This document shows, piece by piece, positions 24,001-36,985 of a stretch of 64,000 nt of DNA. Every line of letters begins with the position of its first letter. The first letter of the stretch is position 1. The stretch covers positions 17,263,666 to 17,327,665 of the forward strand of contig NC_088778.1 in NCBI RefSeq assembly GCF_954871325.1, written 5' to 3'. This stretch comes from Gordionus sp. m RMFG-2023. Lineage: Eukaryota; Nematomorpha; Gordioida; Chordodea; Parachordodidae. A program made the translations under genes and the position numbers. The notes beneath the pieces were generated by a model. It was not told the origin of the DNA and did not search any database. It was given only the letters and a program-made list of their open reading frames with translations.

Positions 24001-25290
24001 TGAGCTTAATTAAAGATTGTCTTTTTAAAGAGAATAGGATTATTATACCTAAAAATATGAGAAAGGAGATATTACAGGAATTACACAAAGGGCATCTTGG
24101 TGCTGGGAAAACGAAATTGCTGGCGAGAGATTACTTGTGGTGGCCTGGTCTAAACGCTAAAATAGATCAGGAGGTGAGAAACTGTGATACGTGTAATAAA
24201 TATGCGGACAATCCTCATAATGTACAATATCCATGGGAAACAGCTGTAAAAGTGTTCGAACGCGTGCACATCGACTTTGCACAGTTTGAAGGTAGCAATT
24301 TCTTGGTATGTGTTGACGCACTTAGCAAATTCCCTATTATTAGAAAAATGAGAGACATAACCACTGAGTCAACAATTAAAGAAGTGATGAAAATAATCAG
24401 TTTGTTTAATATACCCTATATGATAATCAGCGATAATGGTACGAATTTTACTAGTAGCTTGTTCAAAAAATTTTGAAATGATCATGGAATTGATCACATT
24501 TTCACCGCGCCTCACCACCATCAGTCCAATGGTCAGTGTGAGCGAATGATAAGATAAATGAAAATATGCATGAAAAGGAATATGGAAAATAATAATAAAA
24601 TAGACTTAGATATAGCTTTAGAAAAGTTTTTATTTAATTATCGCAACACACTAAACGCGACAACCAACAAGTTACCGAGCGAAGTGATGTTCAACAGAAC
24701 CATAAGAACCAGATGGGATTTAATCAAACCGCAAGAAGATAAAGTGAATGAATCTAATCGCAATTTATCGTCAAATAGAAATATCATGAATGGTGACAAA
24801 GTTTGGTATAAAACCTTCAAGGATAATATATGGGACAAAGGAACGGTAAAACGTAAAAAAGAGAATTTAACATTTGAAGTGGATACAGGAGACAAAATTA
24901 TTAGAAGACATTTAGACCAAATTAAAAAAAGGTCTACGAGTAGCACACCTCTTGATGAAACGACACATATGAAATAGTTACAAGAACAGAGTCTTATTAG
25001 TCAAAGACCAAACAGGAATATAATTTTGCCCAAAAAATTCAATAATTTTATAATGAAATAAAGACTAAAAAAATATATAATAAAATATTTTTCTTTTAAA
25101 TAAACTTTCATTAGCAAAAGTAAATGAAATATACTAATGATGACAATGTAACCATCAAGAAACGTTGACTGCACAATAAGATTCACATGCAAGAAAAACC
25201 TGAGTGGCGATCATTTTTTAAAGGGTGGAATGTTGATATGACCGATTAATACTAACCCTTAAATTGTTTTGTTTTTTTTTAAATAAATTG
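21058..25290 (+). mobile_element. Ty3/gypsy-type LTR retrotransposon fossil (younger)
   Basis: A 35-bp direct repeat starting tgttgatatgaccgattaat lies at 21,058 and 25,231 and marks the terminal-repeat starts. Between them in order: a gag-like region (about 21,238-22,030, asparagine-rich tail), protease (QIDTGSRYSILP, 22,358-22,555), reverse transcriptase (FYIDDLLITGDN, 22,719-23,364), RNase H (ATDASKKNLGAVLF, 23,452-23,817) and integrase (GHLGAGKTKLLARDYLWWPG to about 24,977). It is broken, with roughly ten breaks, but far better kept than the copy at 14,560. The 5' terminal repeat seems shortened. The right edge of the 3' repeat was not found and may lie as far as about 25,960, since a TATA-like tatatatagtcaag sits at 25,780. 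Confidence 0.9.
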
Positions 25291-26586
25291 ATTTTTTTTT
25301 TTAAATTGTGAAGATTGATTTTTTTTATATAAATTACTATATTAATATGTAAATTGTTATATAAGGATGATATTTTAGTTTTAAAATAGATGTAAAATTT
25401 TAAAATAAATTAAATAAAATTAAACTCGTAACATTCAAATATTCTTAGATAACTTTACAAAATTACTTTTATTTTTATTTTATTTAATACTAACCTGTAA
25501 TGTTAATAATAACAGAAAACTAACTGAACATTAACAGAGTAAAATATATAAACTGAAAAATATAGACTTATTATTACTTTTCGCTCGATCCCTTTTTAAA
25601 CATTTACAATTACTATTTATAATAATTTTAACAAATAAAGTTTGCATACGAAAAAATGCTTCAGTTACAAATAACGACATATTCAATTTACATTTTACAA
25701 GTCATACAACATAATTAATTAACATTTTGCAGGTCATGACATAATCAATTTACATTTTACAAGTGATGACACTTACAGCAGTATATATAGTCAAGATAGA
25801 AATGCAAGGCATGCGATTAATTGAGTTATTAACCGTTCTCTTATGAGGGCCCGTAAACATAACTCCCTGGAGCCTGCAATTTATTATCATATGATGGTCT
25901 AAGGTCTGATATTAAATTTTCTATCTTGGTTTTTAAGTAAATTCTTAATTTAGGGCTTCACATGTATCTCATCATTTCCAAAAAATGTAAATTTTTATCT
26001 GATTGATGTAGAGGAAAAAAAATTAAAATAAATATTTGATTAAAATAATTTATACTATTCATTGGACATTATAAGGTGGAATATTTTTTTAAAAATATAG
26101 GTTGCAAAATAAGAGCCCTTACATCAGAATTAAAGACTTTTATTTTTTTAAAAAAATTCAAATTACAATCTTAAAATATAACTATTCCTGTTTTATGGAA
26201 CTTGTGGTCTTATTCCATTTTTATAGAATGGGCGTTTTAATTATATTATAGTTTATAATTGGAATATAGTAATATTATGAATTAATAGAAAACTATCGAG
26301 CCTTGTGGTATATTTATTCTCTTTATAAGAAAATTTAAAGAACAAAAACTTTTAAATTGGTATAGTTTATGGATTTTTTTTATTGGTTATATATGATGGG
26401 TAGAGCATTTGAATTAGATTCCACATTTCCGTTAATATTATTTTGATTATATTATAATTAATTATAAGAGGAGATATAAATATATGTAGAGAAATCCGGC
26501 CTCACATAAATTATATATAAATTGAGTAAAAAAGATTATTAGACACTTTAGATAAAAAATTATTACCCTTTTTTATAAAGATGTGA
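25291..26586. other. AT-rich stretch, partly 3' terminal repeat of the Ty3 element
   Basis: The first several hundred bases may belong to the 3' terminal repeat; they hold repeated catttaca(a/t) words and a TATA-like box. From about 26,000 to 26,586 nothing is recognisable. Confidence 0.4.
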
Positions 26587-28170
26587 ATGATGTTGGGGTC
26601 TATCTCACACTATGATAGCGTTTCCCATAAAGCTTCATGGTTAACATTATCAAAGGCTCTGCTAAAATCTACGAATATGAAGTAGGAGGGTATTTGTATT
26701 TGCATTCTCAGAACTAATATGGGCTCCAGTATTTTTTGAGACACATGATGTGAGGGCTATGGCTCGGTAATCCGTAAATTTCAGTGGGTCTTTGATTTTA
26801 GGGAAGTTACATAGGAAGGATTTGTTCTATTCCACTGGAGTGTTGCCGCTCTCCCACATTTTATTGAAGAGGGTTAATAGGAAGGAGAAAATATTGTGAT
26901 AGTGCTATTTTTAGGTATTCTGCTGTGATATTATCCATCCTCAGCGCTTTGTCTTTCCGTAGATTCTTGTTACATTTGATATTTCATTCATGGAGAACCC
27001 AGACGGGGGCGGGGCGAGGTTTGTATTAAGCTTGTTAGTAGAGTTTCTTTCCGTGAGTCGAAGACCGTCATATAATAATCAAGCCATAATGCTATTTGTT
27101 CATACTGGTCAATAATTATCTTTCCGTTGCCTAAAACTATAGATGGGAGTTTCTTAAAACTTCAAGGTTTAAAGAATTATTTTAATATTTTATAGGCGTC
27201 ATAGATTCTGTTCTCTTTCATGTCTATCGATATCGAAGGTTTTTTCATTATGTAAATCCGCCTATCACTCCGTAGTAATCTCTGAATGTTCTTCCATAAG
27301 TCGCTATTCGAGCCATTCTCTTATCTTAGTTAATTGATTTTTCTAAAGTCTCACTAGACATCCATTTTTTTCTTGAAAAGGGACTTACATTCGGCAAGCC
27401 ATCATATGAATCAATAGTTTCCAGCATTCTACGTTTTCATGCATGGTTATATTTAGAAAATTATCTCTTTTCCAATTTAATGCTTGATCAAAAGTATTAC
27501 ATCTTCCGGCGTTTGTAATTTACTGAGTTTACGTGTAAAGTTTATTTTCAAAAGATTTGTACTAGACCCCGTCGAGTTTTGTCTACTTCTGTTATGATAG
27601 CCCCATATATTTTTTACGGTAATATTAGCTATAAGCATTCTATGATCCGACAGGTTTATATTAGTTGATTTGTTGCAGAAATCGAGCTCCCTATCCTCGC
27701 TATTTGGTTGTTGTATGGTGGCGTAGCTAACATATTCTGTTTCTTTACCGATTTTCATGTTTAAATCGCCAAGAATTATTATATTATATCTACACGGTAG
27801 GGAGTTAATCGTATTTATCATTATATCTATAAAGCCTTATCTTTCATTTCTATTAGGTAGGGCGTAAAAATTTGATATTGGGCCTAAAATTTGTGTTCAA
27901 ATAGAGAAGACCGCATCTTTCAGATATGGGCACGAATTTGATGATGTACTTATGTATCCGTTTATTTATAAGGAATGCTAACCCGGACCAGCTGTTGGAA
28001 CTGGAAGCGGTACCTTAGCAATAAATTTTATAATCATTTAAGTTTGCAACATTATTTCCCTGGACAATGGGTTTCTTGAATACCTATAATGTCCACTTTA
28101 TCCGTTTCTAACATCCTTAAGAGAACCGCTAGTTTGTTTTTCAATCCATTGATGTTAAGGGACGCCATTT
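26587..28170 (-). mobile_element. LINE, 5' half, endonuclease and start of reverse transcriptase
   Basis: The minus strand begins near 28,167 with MASLNINGLKNKL, then a DIIGIQETH motif, the opening of an APE-type endonuclease. The frame resumes at 27,821-27,477 with IIILGDLNMKIG and LSDHRMLIANI, the catalytic GDLN and SDH blocks. Toward 26,600 come reverse transcriptase pieces (DPLKFTDYRAIALTS). It is broken by frameshifts and stops and truncated at its 3' side at 26,587. Its last 150 bp overlap in sequence with the LINE at 19,790-20,990, so it is a second copy of the same family in the same orientation. Confidence 0.85.
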
Positions 28171-29129
28171 GTAACTTACCAGTGAATTTGTTCTAGAGAA
28201 ACCACCGATAGAAAGTAAAAACACAGATACTTTAAAGTAATCTATCTAGATACAGATGCCACATTTTTTATATCTAGATACTTTAGTAAAAATATCCGCT
28301 TCATTTAAAACCATTAATTAGGGCAACATATAAACCATTTAAAATGATTTTTTAACAATAGAGCCATAAAATTTACTATCAATTTTAGCAGTAACATAGC
28401 TTTAACATAATCTAATGAATCTGTATTAACAAAGATTATTCTGTTTGCAAATGCATATTAACAGCATGTAGATTTCCTAAATATGAACCATGCCTAAATA
28501 TGCTTCCACCAATTCATTTAAAAATTCTTTCAAATATTTAGACTTTTATAATTTCTATTTTTATAAAAAATCTCTTTCGAAGTTTATTATATTTTTATTT
28601 TAAATTCTAATGGTGGGTATTCGTGATAATCATCTGATAGGGACATGTCTTACTAACTCACACCATTCTATATCATGCTTGGTGCCTATGTTTGACATTT
28701 GTTGAAATAGGAATTAATTAATGATTGTGTCTTCATAATTCGAAAATATTGAGGAGTTATGCATTGCTACGATTTAAATAACTGGTTTTAATAATAATGA
28801 ATTGTTCTTGCTCTTGCTCTTATCTATACTAAATAATAATTATTTTATATTATGTTAAGTATTTAAATGAATATAATGATAATTTAATTAATAGAAAAGA
28901 GATTCAACCTCAAAGAAATTAGTCCAGTATAAAATGCCTATACTATTTTTAAAATTAAGTAACGCAAACACATGGTTTTTTAGATGTGTTATTATTAAAT
29001 AATGCATATTAATAAGAAGGAAATCGACAAACATGTTTTTTGAATAAATTTTAAAATTTATTAAAAAAATATAAAAATATTGTCTCCCAAAATTATTATT
29101 TATATTAAGACGTTAAAATGCTAAAATTT
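28171..29129. other. AT-rich DNA with a small tagatac terminus-like piece
   Basis: Near 28,220-28,300 repeated ctagatac words resemble the subterminal region of the hAT ends at 31,434 and 41,092. Otherwise nothing is recognised. Confidence 0.4.
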
Positions 29130-29235
29130 TTAATGCGGGAGATTTCCAATTGCAGGAGGGAGATGTTAGCTGTAAACTAAAAAAATTGCGGGAGTCTCCG
29201 GCTGATGGTGGGATACCTCACAACCCTACCCACAA
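29130..29235. repeat. Solo hAT-like terminus (CCCGC-rich)
   Basis: It runs from atgcgggagatttcc to ggtgggatacctcacaaccct. The reverse complement starts agggttgtgaggtatccc, like an hAT terminal repeat. No partner was found. Confidence 0.4.
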
Positions 29236-29889
29236 CTAATGCTATATCATCATTTGTACAAAAGAGAATCTATTAAAAATTTATAATACTATTAAACATG
29301 TTTTAGTCATTCTAATGCTTAACTTATGAAACACCAAACCACTTACCCATTTTTTTCTATTTTATATTAATACAAAATTAAATCATTTATATTATGAACA
29401 CTATCCTTATTATAGTCTTGAAATTACTATTGCACACACTTTTAAAAAAGTTTCTATATAATAGACATATATTTGGATCATAGGTTTGAATAAATAAAAT
29501 TTGCTAATTTTTAAAAATTTTATAATTATAATTAAAAAAATTAAAGTTTGAAATGTTATTCAAATAAAAAATCCTCAAAGATTTGATCTCTGAAGATTTT
29601 ATTTTTTTTGAGAATGCTCAAATAAGATTTTTGATTTAATTTTACCAAAAATTTCAAATCATTTTTGTAGACTTTTACAATTTTATATTCTCTCTCTTCA
29701 AATTCGTAAATGTTGTCTTAAACTTATTAGTTTTATTTATTGAATTAAAAATGAATTATTTTTAGGATATTACTAATGTCTATTATAAATCTAAAAGAGA
29801 ATGCACATACAGTTATTGAAATAACAGATATAAATGAGAAGCTTTTCCTCATCTCCGTATAATAATGTTGATTATCATTTCTTAATAAA

Positions 29890-30030
29890 GATTTCCTTCA
29901 CTGTGTGTAGTAGCATATTATAGCAATAATAATTCATCCAAAATTTAAGCTTAATTTGCCTTATATCAATTTTCCGCAAAATCTGTTGGTAAAAAAGGGT
30001 TAATTGCCCATTTGAAACCTACAGGATTAA
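29890..30030 (+). pseudogene. hAT transposase scrap
   Basis: A plus-strand reading contains IIHPKFKLNLPYINFPQNLL followed by VKKGLIAHL. It matches the HPKFK block of the transposase remnant at 930-1,150 (minus), so both belong to one family. Confidence 0.6.
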
Positions 30031-30056
30031 TCACATGTAAATTATTCAAATGATTT

Positions 30057-30273
30057 TAGTGTTGTTAAACGCGCCCCGATTTTGGTAAAATTCGAAAAAA
30101 AGGTCCGATTAAGATTTTAGCCAAAATAATATTATGGAAACCTCGATATTTGGCAAATGGAAATCCAAGCTTTGCGCCATCTATGAGACAAATCTCCAAG
30201 CTTACATAATATTATTTTGGTTAAAACCTTAATATAGCATTTTTAAAAAGCGTCGAGCCGTTTACCAACACTA
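30057..30273. mobile_element. TAGTGTTGTTAAAC MITE, complete but diverged
   Basis: The ends are tagtgttgttaaacg and cgtttaccaacacta. The inside is a long imperfect palindrome with a shared aataatatta core and a gatttggcaaatg-like motif. A target duplication is not clear. Confidence 0.7.
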
Positions 30274-30885
30274 GAATGGATAAAATTGTTACCTTCTCTG
30301 GAAAATGCGTTTCTTTAAAAAATATAAATAAATATCTTATTATTGCTATATAATTCTAATCTAATTCTATTACAATAAATTTAATTTCTTTTTATATTAA
30401 TTTTAAGCATAAATTTTCCTCCGAAATTTATAAAATAAGAAAAGGATCACGATCGTGCTCCTAAAAGGATCCAAATTAACATTCTCTAACCAAAACTTGC
30501 CTGCTTTAACTCTCAAATTTCTTTTGCCATGCTCTCCAACCCAGATGGAAGAGCAACCTTGTTCATGATTATATTTTATTATAATCTTCTACTTATTAAA
30601 CTTAGGAATCTTTGAATTATTACTAAGTAGAATAATAAATTGGAAATTCGATTACAAATTTAATTTCAAATCACGACTATTAAAAAATATCTGCAATAAA
30701 ATAAAATACGTGTTCATTTTACTCCTATAAATTTACGAAATCGTTGTAATCAACTTCTTTCTTACCACAATTTATAAATGGAGGGGGGGGGTGAATCTAT
30801 CATACTAGAGATATTATAAGGGATATGATAAGGGAAGTGAATCCTGGCCTTTATTTAATTGGATTTTTTAGTTAACCCCTAGGAC
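30274..30885. other. AT-rich DNA, nothing firm
   Basis: A short gatcacgatcgtgctcctaa piece near 30,440 resembles the GATC-rich ends of the 538-7,922 element. No gene is seen. Confidence 0.4.
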
Positions 30886-31107
30886 TAGTGTTGTTAAACG
30901 GCTCAATTTGAGCCGATTTTTCAAACGGCTAACTCAATATTTTATCCAAAATAATATTACGCAAGTCTGAAGATTTTGCTCATAGATGGCACAAAGGTCT
31001 AGACATCAATTAGCGAAATTTCGAGGTTTAGGTAATATTTTTCTAGCTAAAATATGGATTTAGCCGTTTTTAAAAATCGGCCCAAAATGAGCCGTTTAAC
31101 AACACTA
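30886..31107. mobile_element. TAGTGTTGTTAAAC MITE, complete
   Basis: It is 222 bp, with inverted ends tagtgttgttaaacggctc and gagccgtttaacaacacta. It is palindromic over most of its length. The flanks cctaggac and cctataggac look like an 8-bp duplication with a 2-bp slip on the right. Confidence 0.8.
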
Positions 31108-31784
31108 CCTATAGGACTATACTAAATTTGAATAATGTAATTTAAAATATTTTCTTAGATAATAATTTTATAGAGTAATTAAAAACAGGGTTGGCAAGTC
31201 GGTCAATTGACCGAAGGAGTATTTGACTTATTGGTGAATAAATATATTGATTTAATTAACTAATAAATATGCATTTATAGCATGTTTATCTATCTTATTA
31301 GGTTACAATATATTTTAAAATATATTTGTATGAAGGTATCGAATTAATTATAATTTTTTTATTAAAAGTATAAGAACTTTATATTCAAATATAAAACAAA
31401 CGAATTTTTCTGATTAGTTAGATTGGATCTTAACAGAGTTGGGCATTACCGCGAATACTTATATCTAAGATACAAGATCCTTTTGTATTTTATACTCAGT
31501 ATCTTATTGACATTTTTAAAAAGATACTAGTATCTGTATTTAAGATCCTTTATTTTGAAAAGAATCTTGTATCTTTTTCATTTTCATCACACAATGTAAC
31601 TTTATTTTCTTTGTAAAATCTTGTATTATTTATTTTCTTTATTTTTTCCCGCTATATTTTAAATATATTGATAACCAAAATTAGTTGGAATTTTACAGGT
31701 CACAAAGATAGATAGATTAAAAATAACACCAAAACTAAATAAGAGAAGGATATATTTTATATGTAATATTTTTTAATTTGTAGA

Positions 31785-31990
31785 ATGTTTAACAATCATA
31801 GTAATGAAGATGATATTATGTAGATAGGTTCTCCTGAATCAAGTTCGAATCTTAAAATTTTAGATGGAAAATTTTATAAAGTAATTCATGTGAAAAAGAA
31901 CAAGGTACAAGCTGAATGTCAAAATGAACAAGTAAAAAAGTTATTAAAGGTCAACAAACTCCTCTACCAACTTTGTTAAACATATTAAAG
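31785..31990 (+). pseudogene. BED-like finger remnant of layer 2 hAT
   Basis: The reading GKFYKVIHVKKNKVQAECQ followed by VKKVIKGQQTPLP resembles the N-terminal finger of a common hAT transposase class (K-V-x-A-x-C ... K-x-I-K-G ... S-T-x-N-F). Part of the metal-binding set has decayed, with a frame change after the cysteine. The rest of this transposase is not found. Confidence 0.5.
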
Positions 31991-34900
31991 TATATTATAC
32001 ATTTTTATTTTATAATTATTAACATAATACCTGTAGATAATTGTTATTAAATTTTTTTATAGAAGATGGTTGATTATCAATTTAAAATCATTTTGGATAT
32101 ATATTTTTTAGGGGTGTATTGATACCACTTTTTGGAGGCCGATTCGATATTAAATTGATATCAGCTGATTACCGATCGGATATCATATCTAATTTTGTAT
32201 TCTGTAAAGATACCAATGGTTTTAATTTTTAATATTAGTATAACATCTATAATTTAACTATACCATAACTTATGTAATTTAATATATTATAATGATCAGT
32301 TATAGTTTATATTCAATTCAATTGCAATTCTAAAATTATATAAAATATTTTTATTGCTATGAACGCGTTCGTGAACTAAGTTCGTTTTTTTGAAAAAAAT
32401 GATGAACGGCGTTTCTTTTATTTTTGACGAACTTTGAACGTGAATGCGTTCCTTTTTTATGACGAACGCGTTCGAATTTAACGTTCGTTCAATTTTAAAA
32501 ATACTTTTTATTTTTATTTATTTGAAAAATTTAATACTAATCCGATTTTTTATTAAAAAGTATTGTTTATATTTTTTAATCGGCTTTATTTCCTTTTCAC
32601 ATTTCAATTTTTTTAATACCCCATTATTATAGTTTATTAATTTTAATATTATTATTTATATTTTAATTTAATAGATTAGCATAATCATGTATATTATTAT
32701 TTAATCCTCATCATCTGATTCTGAAAATCCAAAATCAGATAAATTAACATTACCATGGTTCAGCGTCTACATGGCAGAAAATTTGATGGAGGCAAACCCC
32801 TCCGAAATCTACCCACACCCACCTAAAAAAAATCCTGCGGCCTTCGGCCGCGAAATTTACAGACCTACGATGGTATAGTGATTTTATTTAAAAAATCTTA
32901 TCTGCCACCATTTATAACCTTACAACATAATTCTATTTACAATCTTTCAAGCCTATTTAGGGAAAAAAAATTTAAAAATTTGTAAGTGATAATGAACTTT
33001 TATTTAAATAATGCAATCTTTTCATAATTTGGTATTCACTTTATTATCATAAAATATATATAAGTGAATTAAATGAGATAACATTAATATTTCTATAAAA
33101 AAGATCTAAAATATTGTAAAAAATATAAGACGAATAAATTTAAAGAGGTATATTTAGCTTGATTTTACATAATTAAAAACATGTATTGTAAATAGAGCTA
33201 TTATATAAAATATTAAAATAAAATGAATTATAGTATATTTTGCATTGAAATTATAAAATGTTAAATTAAATATACATTATTTAAAAGCCTATATATTCGC
33301 TATGAAAAAGATACATTAATTATTTTATTAATAATTTGGATAACCTTATAGATGTTAAAGCAAATTGTGTTATAATATCATCAATTGTAAATTTTTCAAA
33401 AACATCAATTTCGCTGGATATTAACAGTAAATCAAAAATGGGTCCGAAATTTTATTCCGCATTCGAGTTTTGTTAATTTTTACTTTACTCATGGCTCTTT
33501 CGGCTGAACAGGAAGTTGTAGGAAGGGTTAATAAATATTTATATAATAAATTTAAATTAGAATAAGAATTTAATTGATTTAAAAGTCGGTATGGTAATAT
33601 AAAAGAAAATTTTATCCATTTTTTTATTTTGGTCATGATTTCGCTGTTGATATTTTCTTTGGTACTTTGATCGTTTGCAATACCTTTAATTATATACAAT
33701 TACAAATAAAATATCAATAAATTACTTTCATCAATATATAACGCGTCATTCTTTTTAACTTTTAAAAGATCTTCGCAAAAAATGATTGATTGAGACTCCA
33801 AATATAAAGAGCGAAAATCATTATATTCATCAACAATGTTTTGGACATCCAATTGATAAGTATTACAAATTTCGGATATTTGCCATCCTTCTATTTTTTC
33901 ATTATCCATAATTCCAGCGGGAGTAAAAATGGATATCTGTGATAAAAAATTTAAACAATCATAATTAAATCGATCATTTAGGTGATTAATTATTGCATTT
34001 AGAACAGGGAAAAATATTTCCGTTCTATATCTATAATAATAAATAATAATTTAAATTTTTTTAATTTATTCAACTTGTTTTTTTTTGTTCAACATATTGA
34101 ATTCTGTTTGATCCAATTTGAATATTGATTTCATATTATAAAAATCAGTTATTACATTATTCTTTTTCAAAAAACTATTAGATAAGGAATGTAATTTTAA
34201 AAATATATTGTCTCCATTAGTTATATTTTAAAATTATTTATAGAAATAGTAACTAATATTAACCTTTTAGTTTTTGTAATTTATTTTTTGTATGTTGTAT
34301 TAATTTGGTTACCAAAGCCAAATCATTACTAACTGCCTGCATTTCAATACAAGCCTCATGTGTACATTTCAATATTTCTTTCAAAATAAATAGACTTAAT
34401 GTAAAATTTTCATCTTTAATTCTTGATAATAACCCATCGGCAATGGAAGAGGTGCTTGGGTCATTAGAATCTTTTAATTCAACTAATGATGCTAAAATAT
34501 GTTCATAAACATCTAAAAAGATTTCTACAGATTTGTAGGATGATGACTAATTTCTGAAAATATATAAGTTTCAAGTTTCATTAAAAATATTTTATTTACC
34601 TTGTTGTGTTTTTAATTCTTTTAAGAGATTTCTTGGACTTTCTCATTTGATATTTAACAAACACACCTTGACGTCTAACTCCATTCATAAAATTATATAA
34701 CTCATCTAATATTCCCATTGCCTTTTTCATTTCAATTTTGCATCCACAAACATGAGCAACTACTAAATTTAGCCGATGTGCATGGCACCAAATATAGATG
34801 GCTTTTGGAGCCTCTTTCAATATTAAAGCCTGCATTCCTTTGTATACTCCTCTCATATTCCCTGCACCATCCATACTTTGTCCAACCAAATAATCAAGAG

Positions 34901-35964
34901 GAAGACCAAGATCATTAAACTTAGAAAAAAACATGTTTCTTTATATTTTCCCCAGTGGTTTCTGATGTTGTAAAAACATGTATGATCCTTTCTACAGGAT
35001 GTGGATGCAGATCATCTTCTATATACCGTACAAGCAAAGCTATGCATTCTTTTTTAGACACATCATATGTTCCATCTAATATGATGCTATAGGCACGATT
35101 CTCTTTAATTGTTTGAATAATGCTTTTTGTTATTTTTATCTTAATAATTTCAGTTATTTTTTTCACGTGGCCATATGACAGTAAATTTATATAAGGTCTC
35201 GAAATTTTATCTGATTTTTTTCTTCCGCAATTTTTCGTTGTTATCCATGTATGCACGTAAAGTTGGAACCGTTTTTGCCATTAATTTTATGAGACACATA
35301 AAATTACCTTCATTCGAATTAGAACCCCAAAAGGCTATATTACATTTTATAAGGTACATAATGGCATCGATAATATTATGAACTATATTACGATTTTCCA
35401 TGATTATATCAAGCTTATTTGATAGCAAATGATCTTGAATGCGTTTATTTGCAAGCCAAGTCATGTTTGCATATTCACAATCTTTATGAAGAGAAGATGC
35501 TTCGTGTCTCTCTAAGTCACGCTTTATGTTTTTCCAATTATTTACCCCATGTTGAGTCCAAAAAGTATTGGACTTAGGGCCACCAAACATAATACAATAT
35601 AGACAAAAGACTTTCTCTAAAGTAGTGCTATAAGATAGCCAATTTCTGGGGTTGAGGGAACCATCTATATTAACCTTTCTATATAGGTTATATTCATGCT
35701 TCTGTTTAAAAAGTAAAAAAAAATATATTGGTATAGAAATAATGGATGGGTAAAAATTAATGAAAATAAATATTATTTAAAACCTCTTGTTAGTAACAGG
35801 ATATTGAAATTTATTTGTACATGGCTGACAAGGGCCTACAGCAATTATGAAATTTATCAAAATATTTGTCATCCTAAAAAATATAAAGTGAAAAGGGTCA
35901 TTTGGTTCCTTTTTTTTGTATAGCTGAATAAGACTTGGACTTTGAATATCCTCATAATTTATTC

Positions 35965-36985
35965 CCTTCAAAAGTCATTATATAAATTTTATTTAAATAT
36001 AATGCCTCATGCAAAGTAAGTGCCTCACTAGAACAGGGGATTGGATGAGGAGATAATACAATTTGTGAATCTTCAATATTGGAGATTTGCTATAAATAAA
36101 GAGTATAATTTGTTTACTTATGAAAATCTATTTTTAATATAATTTCAGCCAAATGGTCATTTTATTCTTAGCTACATTATAATTAAGTTAATCAATAAAT
36201 GTTGGAAATATTTAAATGTCCTAATTTATTTTCTTCAAAAGTTATCATATAATTCGTATTTAAATTAAATACCTCATCATGCAAAGTAAGCACCTCACTG
36301 GAACTGGGGGGGATGAGGAGATAATACAATTTGTGAATCTTCAATAACTGAGATTTTCTATAAACAAAGAGGAGTTTAATTTCTTTCCTTATGAAAACTA
36401 TATTTTTAATAAAATTTAGCCAAATGGTAATTTTTTTCTTTTATAATTAAGTTTTAAATAAATGTTGGAAATATTTGAATAACCTAATAATCATAATTTA
36501 TTTTCTTCAAAAGTTATCATATAATTCATATTTAAATTAAATACCTTATCATGCAAAGTAAGCGTCTCACTGGAACTGGGGATTGGATGAGAAGATAAAC
36601 AATTTGTGAATCTTCAATATTGGAGATTTGCTATAAAGAGTTACTTATGAAAAACTATATTTTTAATAAAATTTTAGTCAAATGGTCATTTTATTCTTAA
36701 CTACATTATAATTAAGTTTTTAATAAAGGTTGGAAATATTTAATTAACCTCATAATCATAATTTATTTCTTTCAAAAGTTATCATATAATTCGTATTTAA
36801 ATTTAATACCTCATCATGCAAAGTAAACACCTCACTGGAACTGGGGATTGGATGAGGAGATTATACAATTTGTGAATCTTCAATAACTGAGATTTTCTAT
36901 AAATAAAGAGGAGTTTAATTTCTTTCCTTATGATAACTATATTTTTAATAAATTTTTAGGCAAATGATAATTTTTTTTAACTACA
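35965..36985 (-). repeat. Four-unit tandem repeat containing a candidate transposase exon
   Basis: The units are about 270 bp; the shared atgcaaagtaa word falls near 36,009, 36,280, 36,551 and 36,818. On the minus strand each unit has a tatag acceptor, about 85 nt of coding-like sequence (SQIVLSPHPIP, then a TLHE-like end) and a donor-like gag/gtattt. The donor is GC in the unit nearest 36,009. Units 1 and 3 share tccaatattg after the acceptor, and units 2 and 4 share tcagttattg, so the array grew by doubling a dimer. Confidence 0.75.

Noticed and set aside
24638-24946. 102-residue minus-strand open frame
   Set aside because: It is the antisense shadow of the integrase region of the Ty3 fossil.
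35965-36985. CRISPR-like array or simple satellite
   Set aside because: The units are 270 bp, contain splice-site-like borders and coding-like sequence, and sit inside an animal transposon.
36000-36985. Subterminal repeat array acting as transposase-binding sites
   Set aside because: The array is far from both ends of the 32,761-38,664 element and lies between its coding exons, so an exon array fits better.
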